In this document: one piece after another, positions 6,629 to 13,487 of the stretch
Layout: each line of letters opens with the position of its first letter
Numbering within the stretch: the stretch's first letter is position 1
Assembly: GCA_031430875.1 (NCBI GenBank)
Contig: JANPCI010000326.1
Coordinates: 1-17,803 of the forward strand
DNA: 17,803 nt
Source: Sva-07 sp031430875
GTDB lineage: Bacteria; Actinomycetota; Acidimicrobiia; Acidimicrobiales; Ilumatobacteraceae
Reading direction: 5' to 3'
The notes under the pieces: generated by a model
What the model was told of the DNA's origin: nothing
The model's input: the letters and a program-made list of their open reading frames with translations, nothing else
Databases searched by the model: none
Position numbers and translations under genes: made by a program

Positions 6629-7507
6629 GTGCCCGTCGCAACGCTCCACCTCGAAGGCGTGGATGGCATCGTGCTGGCTGCCGATGTCGCCGGTGATCCC
6701 GCCGACGCTGTCGTGATCCTGCTCCACGGCGGTGGCCAGACCCGTCATGCCTGGGGCGGGGCGCTGAGCGCGTTGGTGAGCACCGGCTGGTACGTGGTCA
6801 GCCTCGACCTGCGCGGCCACGGTGAGAGCGAGTGGTCACCCGATGGGGTGTACGACATGGACCGGTTCGCCGGCGACATCGAAGCCGTTGCCCGGCAGTT
6901 TCGGTTTCCGGTACTCGTCGGGGCCTCACTGGGCGGCATGTCAGCGCTCATCGCGATCGGTGAGTCGTCGAGTCCGTTCACGAGCGGCCTCGTGCTGGTC
7001 GATGTCGTGCCGACTCTCGAGGCCGTGGGCGTCGCTCGCATCACCGACTTCATGGCGCTCGGAGTCGAGGGTTTCGATTCGTTGGACGCTGTCGCCGACG
7101 CGGTGGCGTCGTACCTGCCCCAGCGGAAGCGTCCGACCGACATCTCCGGCCTTCGCAAGAACGTTCGTCAACGAGCCGACGGCAAGTGGGTGTGGCACTG
7201 GGATCCAGCGTTCTTCAACCGGCTCGGCCAGGGTGAGTTCAACGGCGAACCCACCGCCGGTCAGGTCCCGCCGTCCGATCGGCTGGCTCGTGCCGCGCGG
7301 GCCGTCACCGTGCCGACCCTGCTGGTGCGAGGGGGAGCCAGTGACGTGGTCAGCCCGGAGGGTGCTCGCGAGCTGCAGGAGATGATCCCTCACGCGTACG
7401 CCGTCGACGTCGTTGGCGCGGGGCACATGGTCGCCGGTGATCGCAATGACCGCTTCAACGGTGCGGTGATCGACTTCCTCGACACGGTCATCAGGCCGAC
7501 CTTGTGA
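6629..7507 (+). CDS. Alpha/beta-fold hydrolase
   Basis: The 292-residue protein has a complete alpha/beta-hydrolase core. The oxyanion HGGGQTRHAW is at 33-42, DLRGHGES at 60-67, the nucleophile elbow GASLGG at 98-103 with S100, the probable acid Asp in RGGASDVVSP, and the probable catalytic His in GAGHMVAGD near the C-terminus. A Ser nucleophile indicates esterase-, C-C-hydrolase- or perhydrolase-like chemistry rather than epoxide or haloalkane hydrolysis, which use Asp. The substrate is unknown. The GTG at 6629 is chosen because homology begins at once and a TACAGT -10 element sits 7 bases upstream; the frame extends to 6548 without family sequence. It overlaps the isochorismatase-like gene by 4 bases (GTGA), so it leads a three-gene operon ending in an F420-type oxidoreductase. 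Confidence 0.88.
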   Translation: MPVATLHLEGVDGIVLAADVAGDPADAVVILLHGGGQTRHAWGGALSALVSTGWYVVSLDLRGHGESEWSPDGVYDMDRFAGDIEAVARQFRFPVLVGASLGGMSALIAIGESSSPFTSGLVLVDVVPTLEAVGVARITDFMALGVEGFDSLDAVADAVASYLPQRKRPTDISGLRKNVRQRADGKWVWHWDPAFFNRLGQGEFNGEPTAGQVPPSDRLARAARAVTVPTLLVRGGASDVVSPEGARELQEMIPHAYAVDVVGAGHMVAGDRNDRFNGAVIDFLDTVIRPTL

Positions 7508-8163
7508 ACGCCGTGCGGCTCGAACGCCTTCGCGGGCTCGTAGCGCCGGCGACGACGGCCGTGCTGACCATGGAGTTGCAGGCCGGCATCGTTGGCGAGG
7601 GGGTGATGTTGCCCGCGCTCCGTGACGCGTGTGTGGCCTCGGGGACGATTGCGAACGCGGCGACCGTCTGCGCCTCGGCTCGACGGGTGGGGGCTCGCGT
7701 GGTGCACTGCACGATCGAGCAACGTGGAGACGACGTTGGGTTCGTGATGAACTCGAAGCTCTCCGCGCTGGCCGCCAAGCAACGTGGGTCACAGGGGCAC
7801 TGGGCCACCGAGCTCGGCACACCCGGCGCGGGTCTGGCGCCCGAACTCGATGCTCAACCCGGTGATGTCGTGATGGCCCGCCTGCATGGGATGAGCCCAT
7901 TCATGTCGACGTCGCTCGATCAGGTGCTTCGCAACCTCGGCGTCTCCACGGTCGTCGCCACCGGGGTATCGGTGAACGTCGGTGTGTTCGGATTGGTGCT
8001 CAACGCCGTGGATCTCGGCTACCAGGTGGTCGTCGTTCGCGACGCGGTCGCCGGCGTACCCGCTGACTATGCCGACGCGGTGATCGACAACTCACTGTCG
8101 ATGTTGGCCACGATCGTCACGACCGACGAACTCGTCGACGTGTGGGCAGGGTGCGCGCCATGA
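7504..8163 (+). CDS. Isochorismatase-like hydrolase family protein, catalytic residues substituted
   Basis: The 219-residue protein matches the isochorismatase/cysteine-hydrolase fold by layout: VLTMELQAGIV (20-30), ARVVHCTIE (64-72), DVVMARLHGMSPFMST (121-136), TVVATGVSVNVGVFGLVLNA (149-168) and GYQVVVVRDAVAGVPADYA (172-190). The usual Asp-Lys-Cys triad is not present: the Asp is E24, the Lys position is R126 and the nucleophilic Cys of the GVxxNxCV motif is G160. C56, C69 and C217 are elsewhere. It is therefore unlikely to use standard cysteine-hydrolase chemistry and may be a non-catalytic binding partner or have another mechanism (inference). GTG at 7504 overlaps the hydrolase stop by 4 bases. 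An LLM oxidoreductase gene follows after 10 bases. Confidence 0.82.
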   Translation: MNAVRLERLRGLVAPATTAVLTMELQAGIVGEGVMLPALRDACVASGTIANAATVCASARRVGARVVHCTIEQRGDDVGFVMNSKLSALAAKQRGSQGHWATELGTPGAGLAPELDAQPGDVVMARLHGMSPFMSTSLDQVLRNLGVSTVVATGVSVNVGVFGLVLNAVDLGYQVVVVRDAVAGVPADYADAVIDNSLSMLATIVTTDELVDVWAGCAP

Positions 8164-8173
8164 ATCGCCGACC

Positions 8174-9064
8174 ATGAAGTTCATGCTGCAGTACCCCGAT
8201 GCACACGGGAGCGGTGTCGACCTGCTCGACGCCGGGCCGGTCGGCGAACTCGCGCTCGCCGCTGAGCGTGCCGGATGGGCGGGAATGTCGTTCACCGAGC
8301 ATCCGGCGCCCGGTGCGCGTTGGTTGGAGGCCGGCGGCCACCAGACGCTCGATCCGTTCGTCGCACTCGGCGCAGCGGCCGCCGTGACGTCGACCATTCG
8401 CCTGCTCACATACCTGGCCGTCGTTCCGTACCGAAACCCGCTGCTGCTGGCCAAGGCCGCGACGACGGTTGACAAGATCTCCAACGGTCGGTTCACGCTC
8501 GGCGTCGGAACCGGGTACCTGAAGGGAGAGTTCCGTGCTCTCGGCGTCGATTTCGAGCAGCGCAACGAACTGTTCGACGAGGCCCTCGACGTGCTGGCCC
8601 TCCAGTGGAAGGGCGAACCGTTCAGCTACGACGGCATCCACTTCGCGGCGCGCGACGTCGTTGCGCTGCCACGCCCCGCACAGGACCAGATTCCCATCTG
8701 GATCGGAGGGAACTCGAAGCTCACCCTGCGACGGGTGGCTGAACGTGCGCAGGGGTGGATGCCACTGCTTGCTCCGGCCGAGATGGCAGCGACGACGCGC
8801 ACGCACCACCTGGAATCGCTCGGCTCGATCGCCGATCGGCTGGAGTTGCTACGTGATCTCGCCGGCGATCGTTACGCCTCGATCGACGTCGCCGTGCCGT
8901 ATGTGTGTCGCGACGACGATCCGACAGGGGGAGTCGAGCAGCGTCGCGACCACCTCGGTCGGCTCGCTGAACTCGGTGTCACCTGGATCATCGTTGCTCC
9001 GCCGTGGGCGGCGTACCCGGCTGCGCTCGACTACATCGACGGCTTTGCCGCCGCTCACTTCTGA
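8174..9064 (+). CDS. F420-dependent LLM-class oxidoreductase
   Basis: The 296-residue protein is a luciferase-like TIM barrel of a subgroup often assigned to F420. Landmarks are MSFTEHPAPGARW (38-50), TIRLLTYLAVVPYRNPLLLAKAATTVDKISNGRFTLGVGTGYLKGEF in the middle, given here only as landmark blocks AKAATTVDKISNGRFTLGVG and GTGYLKGEF, then RNELFDEALDVL and IPIWIGGNSKLTLRRVAE. It is complete and of typical length. It should act on a small molecule with F420 or FMN; the substrate is not known. The ATG at 8174 lies 10 bases after the previous stop with no Shine-Dalgarno, so it is probably translated by re-initiation in the alpha/beta hydrolase operon. It converges on the crotonase gene 9 bases away. 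Confidence 0.87.
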   Translation: MKFMLQYPDAHGSGVDLLDAGPVGELALAAERAGWAGMSFTEHPAPGARWLEAGGHQTLDPFVALGAAAAVTSTIRLLTYLAVVPYRNPLLLAKAATTVDKISNGRFTLGVGTGYLKGEFRALGVDFEQRNELFDEALDVLALQWKGEPFSYDGIHFAARDVVALPRPAQDQIPIWIGGNSKLTLRRVAERAQGWMPLLAPAEMAATTRTHHLESLGSIADRLELLRDLAGDRYASIDVAVPYVCRDDDPTGGVEQRRDHLGRLAELGVTWIIVAPPWAAYPAALDYIDGFAAAHF

Positions 9065-9073
9065 ACCCTTGCC

Positions 9074-9916
9074 TCAATCGCCGATGAACTCCGCTGGTCG
9101 CCGCTCGACGAGTGATTGGACTCCTTCGAGCCGGTCCTGGGTGGTGGAGATCAGCGCCTGGGCGTTGCGTTCGGCCTCGAACGCGGCGCTGATATCGCTG
9201 TCGAGCGATCGTCGATAGAGCCGCTTGGTCATCGCCAGTGTCCTGGTTGGTCCGTTCGCCAGTTGTTCGCCGAGCGCGACGGCCGTCGGTACGACATCCG
9301 GGGCTGGCACACAGCGGTTGACGAGCCCCCATTCGTGCAGGGTCTCGGAGGTGATCGGCTCGCTCAACAGGGCGATCTCGTTCAACCGGTGGAACGGGAT
9401 GATGCGCGGCATGAAGTAGGAGTCGCCGGCATGGGGCACCATGCCGCGGCGGGTGAAGACGTGCGTCCAGCGAGCACCTTCGGCTGCCACGACGAGATCG
9501 GCGAGGAGCGCCAACATCCAGCCGGCCCCGGCGACCGTGCCGGTCACCGCGCTCACGATCGGTGTCTCCGTCTCCCACATCTGTTGGAAGAGCGCCTGGT
9601 AGTCGTTCGACGCGAACCGATAGTCGAGCGTGGTCATCTTCCCGACTGCGTCGGGTGATGCAGCGACATCGGCGCCGGTGCAGAAGTCACGTTCGGTGCC
9701 GGCGATGACGATGGCTCGCGTCGCCCGATCGGCGTCGGCGTCGCGGAGCAGTTCACGCAACTCGACGCAGGTCGCGAGGTCGATGGCGTTGCGACGCTCT
9801 GCGCGGTCGAGCGTGACGTGGAGCGAGGCGCCCACCCGCTCGACCCGGAGGCCACCGGACGATGCCCGAACCGGCGTTGGTGGTTCCGTTGCTGCTTGTT
9901 CACGTTCGTCGGACAT
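9074..9916 (-). CDS. Crotonase/enoyl-CoA hydratase family protein, divergent active site
   Basis: The 280-residue protein has a crotonase fold: LHVTLDRAERRNAID (32-46), oxyanion-hole segment FCTGADV (78-84), second oxyanion segment AVTGTVAGAGWMLALLAD (123-140), and FTRRGMVPHAGDSYFMPR (154-171). By eye alignment to rat enoyl-CoA hydratase, the two catalytic Glu (E144, E164) are replaced by M134 and F154. CoA binding seems kept but hydratase activity is doubtful; an isomerase, lyase or other crotonase role is possible. ATG at 9916 has AGGGGA three bases upstream (9920-9925). SnoaL-like and PLP-enzyme genes lie upstream on the same strand. Confidence 0.85.
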   Translation of the reverse strand: MSDEREQAATEPPTPVRASSGGLRVERVGASLHVTLDRAERRNAIDLATCVELRELLRDADADRATRAIVIAGTERDFCTGADVAASPDAVGKMTTLDYRFASNDYQALFQQMWETETPIVSAVTGTVAGAGWMLALLADLVVAAEGARWTHVFTRRGMVPHAGDSYFMPRIIPFHRLNEIALLSEPITSETLHEWGLVNRCVPAPDVVPTAVALGEQLANGPTRTLAMTKRLYRRSLDSDISAAFEAERNAQALISTTQDRLEGVQSLVERRPAEFIGD

Positions 9917-9919
9917 CGA

Positions 9920-9925
9920 TCCCCT
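9920..9925 (-). promoter_or_regulatory. Ribosome binding site of the crotonase gene at 9916
   Basis: AGGGGA on the minus strand lies 3 bases from the ATG (GGGG core about 4-5 bases away). A TACTGT element at 9958-9963 could be its -10, giving a leader of about 35 bases. Confidence 0.45.
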
Positions 9926-9982
9926 AGACAGAAAGACTCGGTACAGCGAGAAGTGGCACAGTAGCGCCTGGGAACCGTTGGC

Positions 9983-10429
9983 TCATGTGGGCGGGAACAA
10001 CGACATCGGGCTGCGACCGTCGACGCTGACCGTTCGTCGTGCGAAGCGCCAATGCTCACCGACTGTCCGGTACTGATCGATGTAGCGGCCCCAGTGATCG
10101 AGACCGATGTGGGTGAGTACCTGGTAGTAGCACCGCCCGCTGGCGTGGTGCCGGTCGACGATGTCGATCTGGTGCGTCGCGGTCATGTGGCGCACGTACG
10201 CGGGTCGGGACGATCCGTCGCCACTCGACACCCCAAGGCCATCACGGACACCGGTGAAGATCGTGAGGATTTCATCGATCCCGGTCTTCACATCGCCGTC
10301 GATGTCCATCTCGGCATCGGGTGCGAACAAGTCCATCACCTGGGTGAACCGGCCGCTGTCGCCGTTGGCGTTGTACCTGGCGACGAGCTCGCGGATGGAT
10401 TCACGGGCGACGACTTCCCACAGATCCAT
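9983..10429 (-). CDS. SnoaL-like / nuclear transport factor 2-fold protein
   Basis: The 148-residue protein looks like a SnoaL_4-type NTF2-fold domain. The N-terminal helix pattern ARESIRELVARYNANGDSGRF (8-28) is followed by MDLFAPDAEMDID (32-44), TATHQIDIV and GRCYYQVLTHIGLDHWGRYIDQY in the second half, typical of aromatic-ring dehydrogenase-like or polyketide-cyclase-like members. The family contains small cyclases, isomerases and hydratases; nothing here fixes a reaction. The ATG at 10429 is the simplest start. An in-frame GTG at 10468 with a GGGGG run 6 bases upstream is an alternative that would add 13 residues. There is no TANNNT element in the 89-base gap to the PLP gene, so it may be cotranscribed with it. 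Confidence 0.75.
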   Translation of the reverse strand: MDLWEVVARESIRELVARYNANGDSGRFTQVMDLFAPDAEMDIDGDVKTGIDEILTIFTGVRDGLGVSSGDGSSRPAYVRHMTATHQIDIVDRHHASGRCYYQVLTHIGLDHWGRYIDQYRTVGEHWRFARRTVSVDGRSPMSLFPPT

Positions 10430-10479
10430 CAGGTTGAGTCTCGCGCCAACCAAGTCGGGCGACAACACGCGGCACCCCC

Positions 10480-10495
10480 ACCCGAAAATTCGGGT
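10480..10495. terminator. Inverted repeat after the PLP-enzyme gene
   Basis: ACCCGAA and TTCGGGT form 7-bp arms around a two-base loop, 24 bases past the stop of the PLP gene (minus strand). No T-tract follows, so it may be a weak terminator, an mRNA 3'-end stabiliser or nothing. Confidence 0.3.
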
Positions 10496-10518
10496 TCCGG
10501 TTCCGGGGTGTGGCGGGT

Positions 10519-11700
10519 TCAGGCGGGGGGTTCGAGTGCGTGCTCGAAGTCGGCGATGAGGTCGGCGCAGTCTTCGAGGCCGATCGACACCCGCAACAAC
10601 CCGGCGGTGACTCCGCAGCCAGACTGCTCGTCGGGAGTCAGGCTGGCGTGGGTCGAGGTCGCCGGGTTGCACACGAGCGTCTCGGGCCCCCCGAGCGAGG
10701 TGGCCACCCTGGCGATCTGCAGACGGCTCAGGAATGCCGCGGCGGTGTCTCGATCAGCGACTTCGAACGACAACACGGTGCCGTACTGGCGCAACTGCTT
10801 GGTCGCCAGGCCGTGCTGAGGGTGTTCGCTGAGCCCGGGATAGTGGACCGCACGCACCTCAGGGTGGTCAGCGAGCGTGATGGCGATCGACCGCGCCGAT
10901 GCGTTCTGCTGGCGGGTGCGAACACCGAGCGTCCGGATGCCACGCAGTGCATTGAGCGCGTCGAACGGCGACGGGGTGGCCCCATGGAGCACCGAGTACG
11001 CCCAGATCTCGGCGAGGAGATCGGCATCGCCCGAGATCACGCCGAGCGTGGCGTCGTTGTGGCCGGCAATGCCCTTGGTGGCCGAGTGCAGCGCGATGTC
11101 GACGCCGTGGGCGAGCGGCTGCTGGCCGAGCGGAGTCGAGAACGTTGAATCGACGACGGTGAACGGACCGCGGATCGATCCGAGTTCGTCGAGGTCGGCC
11201 AACTCGAGCAGTGGGTTCGACGGCGACTCGGCGAGCACCAGCATGGTGCGACCCGGCTCGACGGCATCGGCGAAGGCGCCAGGTTCGGCCACGTCGACGA
11301 ACGTGACGTCGATACCCATGCGACGACACGGCCCCTGCAGGAACGCGAGCGTGCCGGCATACAGCTGGCGTTGGGCGACGATGTGGCTTCCGGTCGAGCA
11401 GAGTGCGAACACCGTCGACGCGAGCGCACCCATGCCCGATGCGAACGCCAATGACTCCTCTGCACCTTCGAGTTCGGCCATCGCCTGTTCGAACGACCGG
11501 ACAGTGGGGTTCGAGTACCGGCTGTAGAAGTCACCATGACGCACCGACGTGGCACGCCGGTGCGCATCGTCGAGCCCCTCTGATTCCCAGGTGCTCGACG
11601 CCCAGAGCGCAGGAGCCAACGACGATCCACTCGCTCCGCGACCCGCCGTGATCGTCAGTGTCTCGGGCGCCACGTCGGGCAGCGTTCCGTCGTTCGCCAT
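10519..11700 (-). CDS. Trans-sulfuration family PLP enzyme (cystathionine gamma-synthase/lyase-like)
   Basis: The 393-residue protein has full length for the Cys/Met metabolism PLP family. FYSRYSNPT (58-66) supplies the neighbouring-subunit phosphate contacts Y59 and R61; ASGMGA (87-92) is the phosphate loop; VVDSTFSTP (182-190) has the PLP-ring Asp; SATKGIAGHNDATLG (206-220) carries the Schiff-base lysine K209. The C-terminal part includes SLGGPETLVCNPA and SIGLED. Reactions in the family include cystathionine gamma-synthase, cystathionine lyase, O-acetylhomoserine sulfhydrylase and methionine gamma-lyase. The loop LYAGTLAF lacks the Cys typical of methionine gamma-lyase. The exact reaction is undecided. 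ATG at 11700 has TACCGT 8 bases upstream and a 15-bp palindrome 36 bases upstream. Confidence 0.88.
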   Translation of the reverse strand: MANDGTLPDVAPETLTITAGRGASGSSLAPALWASSTWESEGLDDAHRRATSVRHGDFYSRYSNPTVRSFEQAMAELEGAEESLAFASGMGALASTVFALCSTGSHIVAQRQLYAGTLAFLQGPCRRMGIDVTFVDVAEPGAFADAVEPGRTMLVLAESPSNPLLELADLDELGSIRGPFTVVDSTFSTPLGQQPLAHGVDIALHSATKGIAGHNDATLGVISGDADLLAEIWAYSVLHGATPSPFDALNALRGIRTLGVRTRQQNASARSIAITLADHPEVRAVHYPGLSEHPQHGLATKQLRQYGTVLSFEVADRDTAAAFLSRLQIARVATSLGGPETLVCNPATSTHASLTPDEQSGCGVTAGLLRVSIGLEDCADLIADFEHALEPPA

Positions 11701-11708
11701 GGCCGACC

Positions 11709-11714
11709 ACGGTA
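11709..11714 (-). promoter_or_regulatory. Putative -10 of a leaderless promoter, PLP enzyme
   Basis: TACCGT on the minus strand ends 8 bases before the ATG at 11700. No Shine-Dalgarno is visible. Confidence 0.5.
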
Positions 11715-11736
11715 TCCGGTGCCGGCGACCGCCGAT

Positions 11737-11751
11737 GTAACGATTCGTTAC
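11737..11751. promoter_or_regulatory. Operator-like palindrome upstream of the PLP enzyme
   Basis: GTAACGA and TCGTTAC are perfect 7-bp arms around one base. It sits just upstream of where a -35 box would lie for the TACCGT promoter, a usual place for a repressor or activator. It is AT-richer than its surroundings. Confidence 0.45.
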
Positions 11752-11755
11752 TCCT

Positions 11756-11768
11756 GGTGTCTGACACC
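11756..11768. repeat. Palindrome with CTG loop (GGTGT-CTG-ACACC)
   Basis: A perfect 5-bp stem (6 bp including the flanking T and A) encloses CTG, 21 bases past the hisN stop and 55 bases upstream of the PLP-enzyme start. The core GTCTGAC and the outer GG/CC are shared with the larger palindrome at 17046-17082. Possible REP-like element, terminator of hisN or operator. Confidence 0.4.
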
Positions 11769-11789
11769 ATGGGTCACAGGATGGTTTGC

Positions 11790-12596
11790 TCAGTCGGCGA
11801 GTTCGGCGAGGACCACGTCGTGGAGGAGTCGATTCGTGCTGATTGCGGTGTTGTGCAGGTGGGTCGGCACACCGAATCGGTCGGTGAGGCTCCCGCCGGC
11901 CGCCTCGACGATCGGCTTCACCGCGGCGATGTCGTATGGCGCAACGCCCACTGCGTCGACCGCAACGTCCATCGCTCCCTCGGCCACCAGCATGTGTTGC
12001 CAGAAGTCGCCGATCCCGCGGGATCGGCGGGCCCGCTGTTGCAGCCGAACGAGGGCCGGCGTGAGCCCGAGCGCATCCCAGCCGGCATTGTGGGTGATGC
12101 TCACCTGAGCTTCGGCCAGCTCGTCGACCGTCGAGACCACGATCGGCCGCTCGTCGTCGAACACCGACATGGTTGCGCCAAGCCCGAGCCCTCCCCACCA
12201 GCGCCGCCCGAGTGCCGGGGCCGACACCACACCGAGCACCGCTCCCCGCTCGGCATGAACCAGCGCGATGAGGGTCGCCCAGATCGGGATACCGCGTACG
12301 AACCCGGACGTGCCGTCGATTGGGTCGATCACCCACTGCCACGGCGAGTCGACATCACCCCTGGGTCCGTGCTCCTCGCCGAAGGCACCATGCCGTGGCC
12401 GTTCGTGGAGCAGCCGATCGACGATCATCGTCTCGGCCCGGCGGTCGATCTCGGTGACCTCGGTGCGATTCTGCTTCCAGTCGAGGTCGAAGTCGGCTTC
12501 GTGGAAATGCGGCAACGTGAAGGCGTCGGACGCGTCGGCCACGTCCAGGGCGAGCGCGAGGTCGTGGGTCAGATCGGGCATCTCGTCGAGATCCAT
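11790..12596 (-). CDS. hisN: Histidinol-phosphatase, inositol monophosphatase family
   Basis: The 268-residue protein has every IMPase metal site: D51 in VTEIDRRAE, E74 in FGEEHG, the block WVIDPIDGTSGF (88-99) with D91 and D94, and D222 in VAPYDIAAVKPIVEAAGG (218-235). The stretch RGIPIWATLIAL followed by VLGVVSAPALGRRWW (120-134) is the pattern of actinobacterial HisN (as in Mycobacterium tuberculosis Rv3137) rather than of generic inositol monophosphatases. It should hydrolyse L-histidinol phosphate, the penultimate stage of histidine synthesis; a sugar or inositol phosphatase activity is the alternative. The ATG at 12596 is 2 bases after the stop of the crotonase gene, so the two are translationally coupled, although no other his gene is nearby. 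Confidence 0.88.
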   Translation of the reverse strand: MDLDEMPDLTHDLALALDVADASDAFTLPHFHEADFDLDWKQNRTEVTEIDRRAETMIVDRLLHERPRHGAFGEEHGPRGDVDSPWQWVIDPIDGTSGFVRGIPIWATLIALVHAERGAVLGVVSAPALGRRWWGGLGLGATMSVFDDERPIVVSTVDELAEAQVSITHNAGWDALGLTPALVRLQQRARRSRGIGDFWQHMLVAEGAMDVAVDAVGVAPYDIAAVKPIVEAAGGSLTDRFGVPTHLHNTAISTNRLLHDVVLAELAD

Positions 12597-12598
12597 CG

Positions 12599-13429
12599 TC
12601 AACGCCCCGTGTTCGACGCAGACGGGAATACGGGTGGCCGCTTCTCCTGGAGTGCCGCGAGGCCCTCGGCGGCGTCGGGGCCGAGGAAGTTGATCATCTC
12701 GTAGGCGAGCGATGCCTCGAAGTTGGGAAGGGCCTGGCGGAGCCAGTGGTTCAGCGCCCGCTTGGTCATGCGAGTTGCGTCCACTGGACCGGCCGCGAGC
12801 TTGTCGGCCACACCGAGTGCCGTCGACAGCACGTCGTCGGCCGGCACCGCCTTGGAGACGAGACCGATGCGCTCGGCCTCGCGGCCATCGAGAAAGTCGG
12901 CGGTCAGCAGGTAGTACTTCGCCTTCGCCATCCCGCACAGCAGCGGCCAGATGGCCACCGCATGGTCGCCGCCGGCAACACCGAGGCGGATGTGGCCGTC
13001 GGTGAGCTTGGCATCCTCGTTGATGATGCTGATGTCGGCGAGCAGCGCCACGGCGAGTCCGGCTCCGACGGCGACCCCGTTGATGGCCGAGACGATCGGC
13101 GTGTCGCAGTCGATCATCGTGCGCACGATGTCGCCGGCCTCCTTCATCACGCGGATGGTCTGGGCGTAGTCGCCCACCTGCTCGGCAATCCAGTCGAGAT
13201 CTCCACCCGCGGAGAATGCTCGGCCGGCACCGGTGACCACGACGGCGCGTACCGACGGATCGTCGTCGATCGTGCGGAACACCCGCGACAACTGCAGGTG
13301 CATCTCGGCACCGGTGGCGTTCAACCGGTCAGGGTCGTCGAGCGTCACGAGGAGCACCCCATCGCTCGGCCGCTCGAACCGCAGGCGGGCATAGGCGGCG
13401 TACCGATCGTCAGTGGGGCTGTCCGTCAC
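12599..13429 (-). CDS. Crotonase/enoyl-CoA hydratase family protein, divergent active site
   Basis: The 276-residue protein has crotonase landmarks: LLVTLDDPDRLNATG (26-40), the oxyanion segment FSAGGDLDW (72-80), SAINGVAVGAGLAVALLAD (114-132), and HIRLGVAGGDHAVAIWPLL (146-164), then YYLLTADFLDGREAERIGLV. The positions of the rat enoyl-CoA hydratase E144 and E164 are A126 and H146, so neither catalytic Glu is kept. The GDHAVAIWPLL block marks an actinobacterial subgroup (recollection) whose reaction I do not know. The GTG at 13429 is chosen because TAGGGT lies 7 bases upstream; the frame runs on to 13666 inside dxs without family sequence. hisN follows after 2 bases. Confidence 0.85.
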   Translation of the reverse strand: MTDSPTDDRYAAYARLRFERPSDGVLLVTLDDPDRLNATGAEMHLQLSRVFRTIDDDPSVRAVVVTGAGRAFSAGGDLDWIAEQVGDYAQTIRVMKEAGDIVRTMIDCDTPIVSAINGVAVGAGLAVALLADISIINEDAKLTDGHIRLGVAGGDHAVAIWPLLCGMAKAKYYLLTADFLDGREAERIGLVSKAVPADDVLSTALGVADKLAAGPVDATRMTKRALNHWLRQALPNFEASLAYEMINFLGPDAAEGLAALQEKRPPVFPSASNTGR

Positions 13430-13436
13430 GCCGCAG

Positions 13437-13442
13437 ACCCTA
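13437..13442 (-). promoter_or_regulatory. Putative -10 of a leaderless promoter, crotonase-hisN
   Basis: TAGGGT on the minus strand ends 7 bases before the GTG at 13429, in the 58-base gap after dxs. It decides the start of the crotonase gene. Confidence 0.5.
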
Positions 13443-13487
13443 GTGAGACGCGGGGTCGAGGGGCTTCGATCCTGCCGTGGTGCGGGG

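Noticed and set aside
6510..6641. N-terminal extension of the FolB-FolK frame
   Set aside because: No FolB homology upstream of residue 1 at 6509, and the predicted -10 element lies inside the extension.
10519..12342. 607-residue minus-strand frame suggesting a fused protein upstream of the PLP enzyme
   Set aside because: The extension upstream of 11700 is out of frame with hisN, which is clearly coding there, and crosses two palindromes; the PLP enzyme fold starts at 11700.
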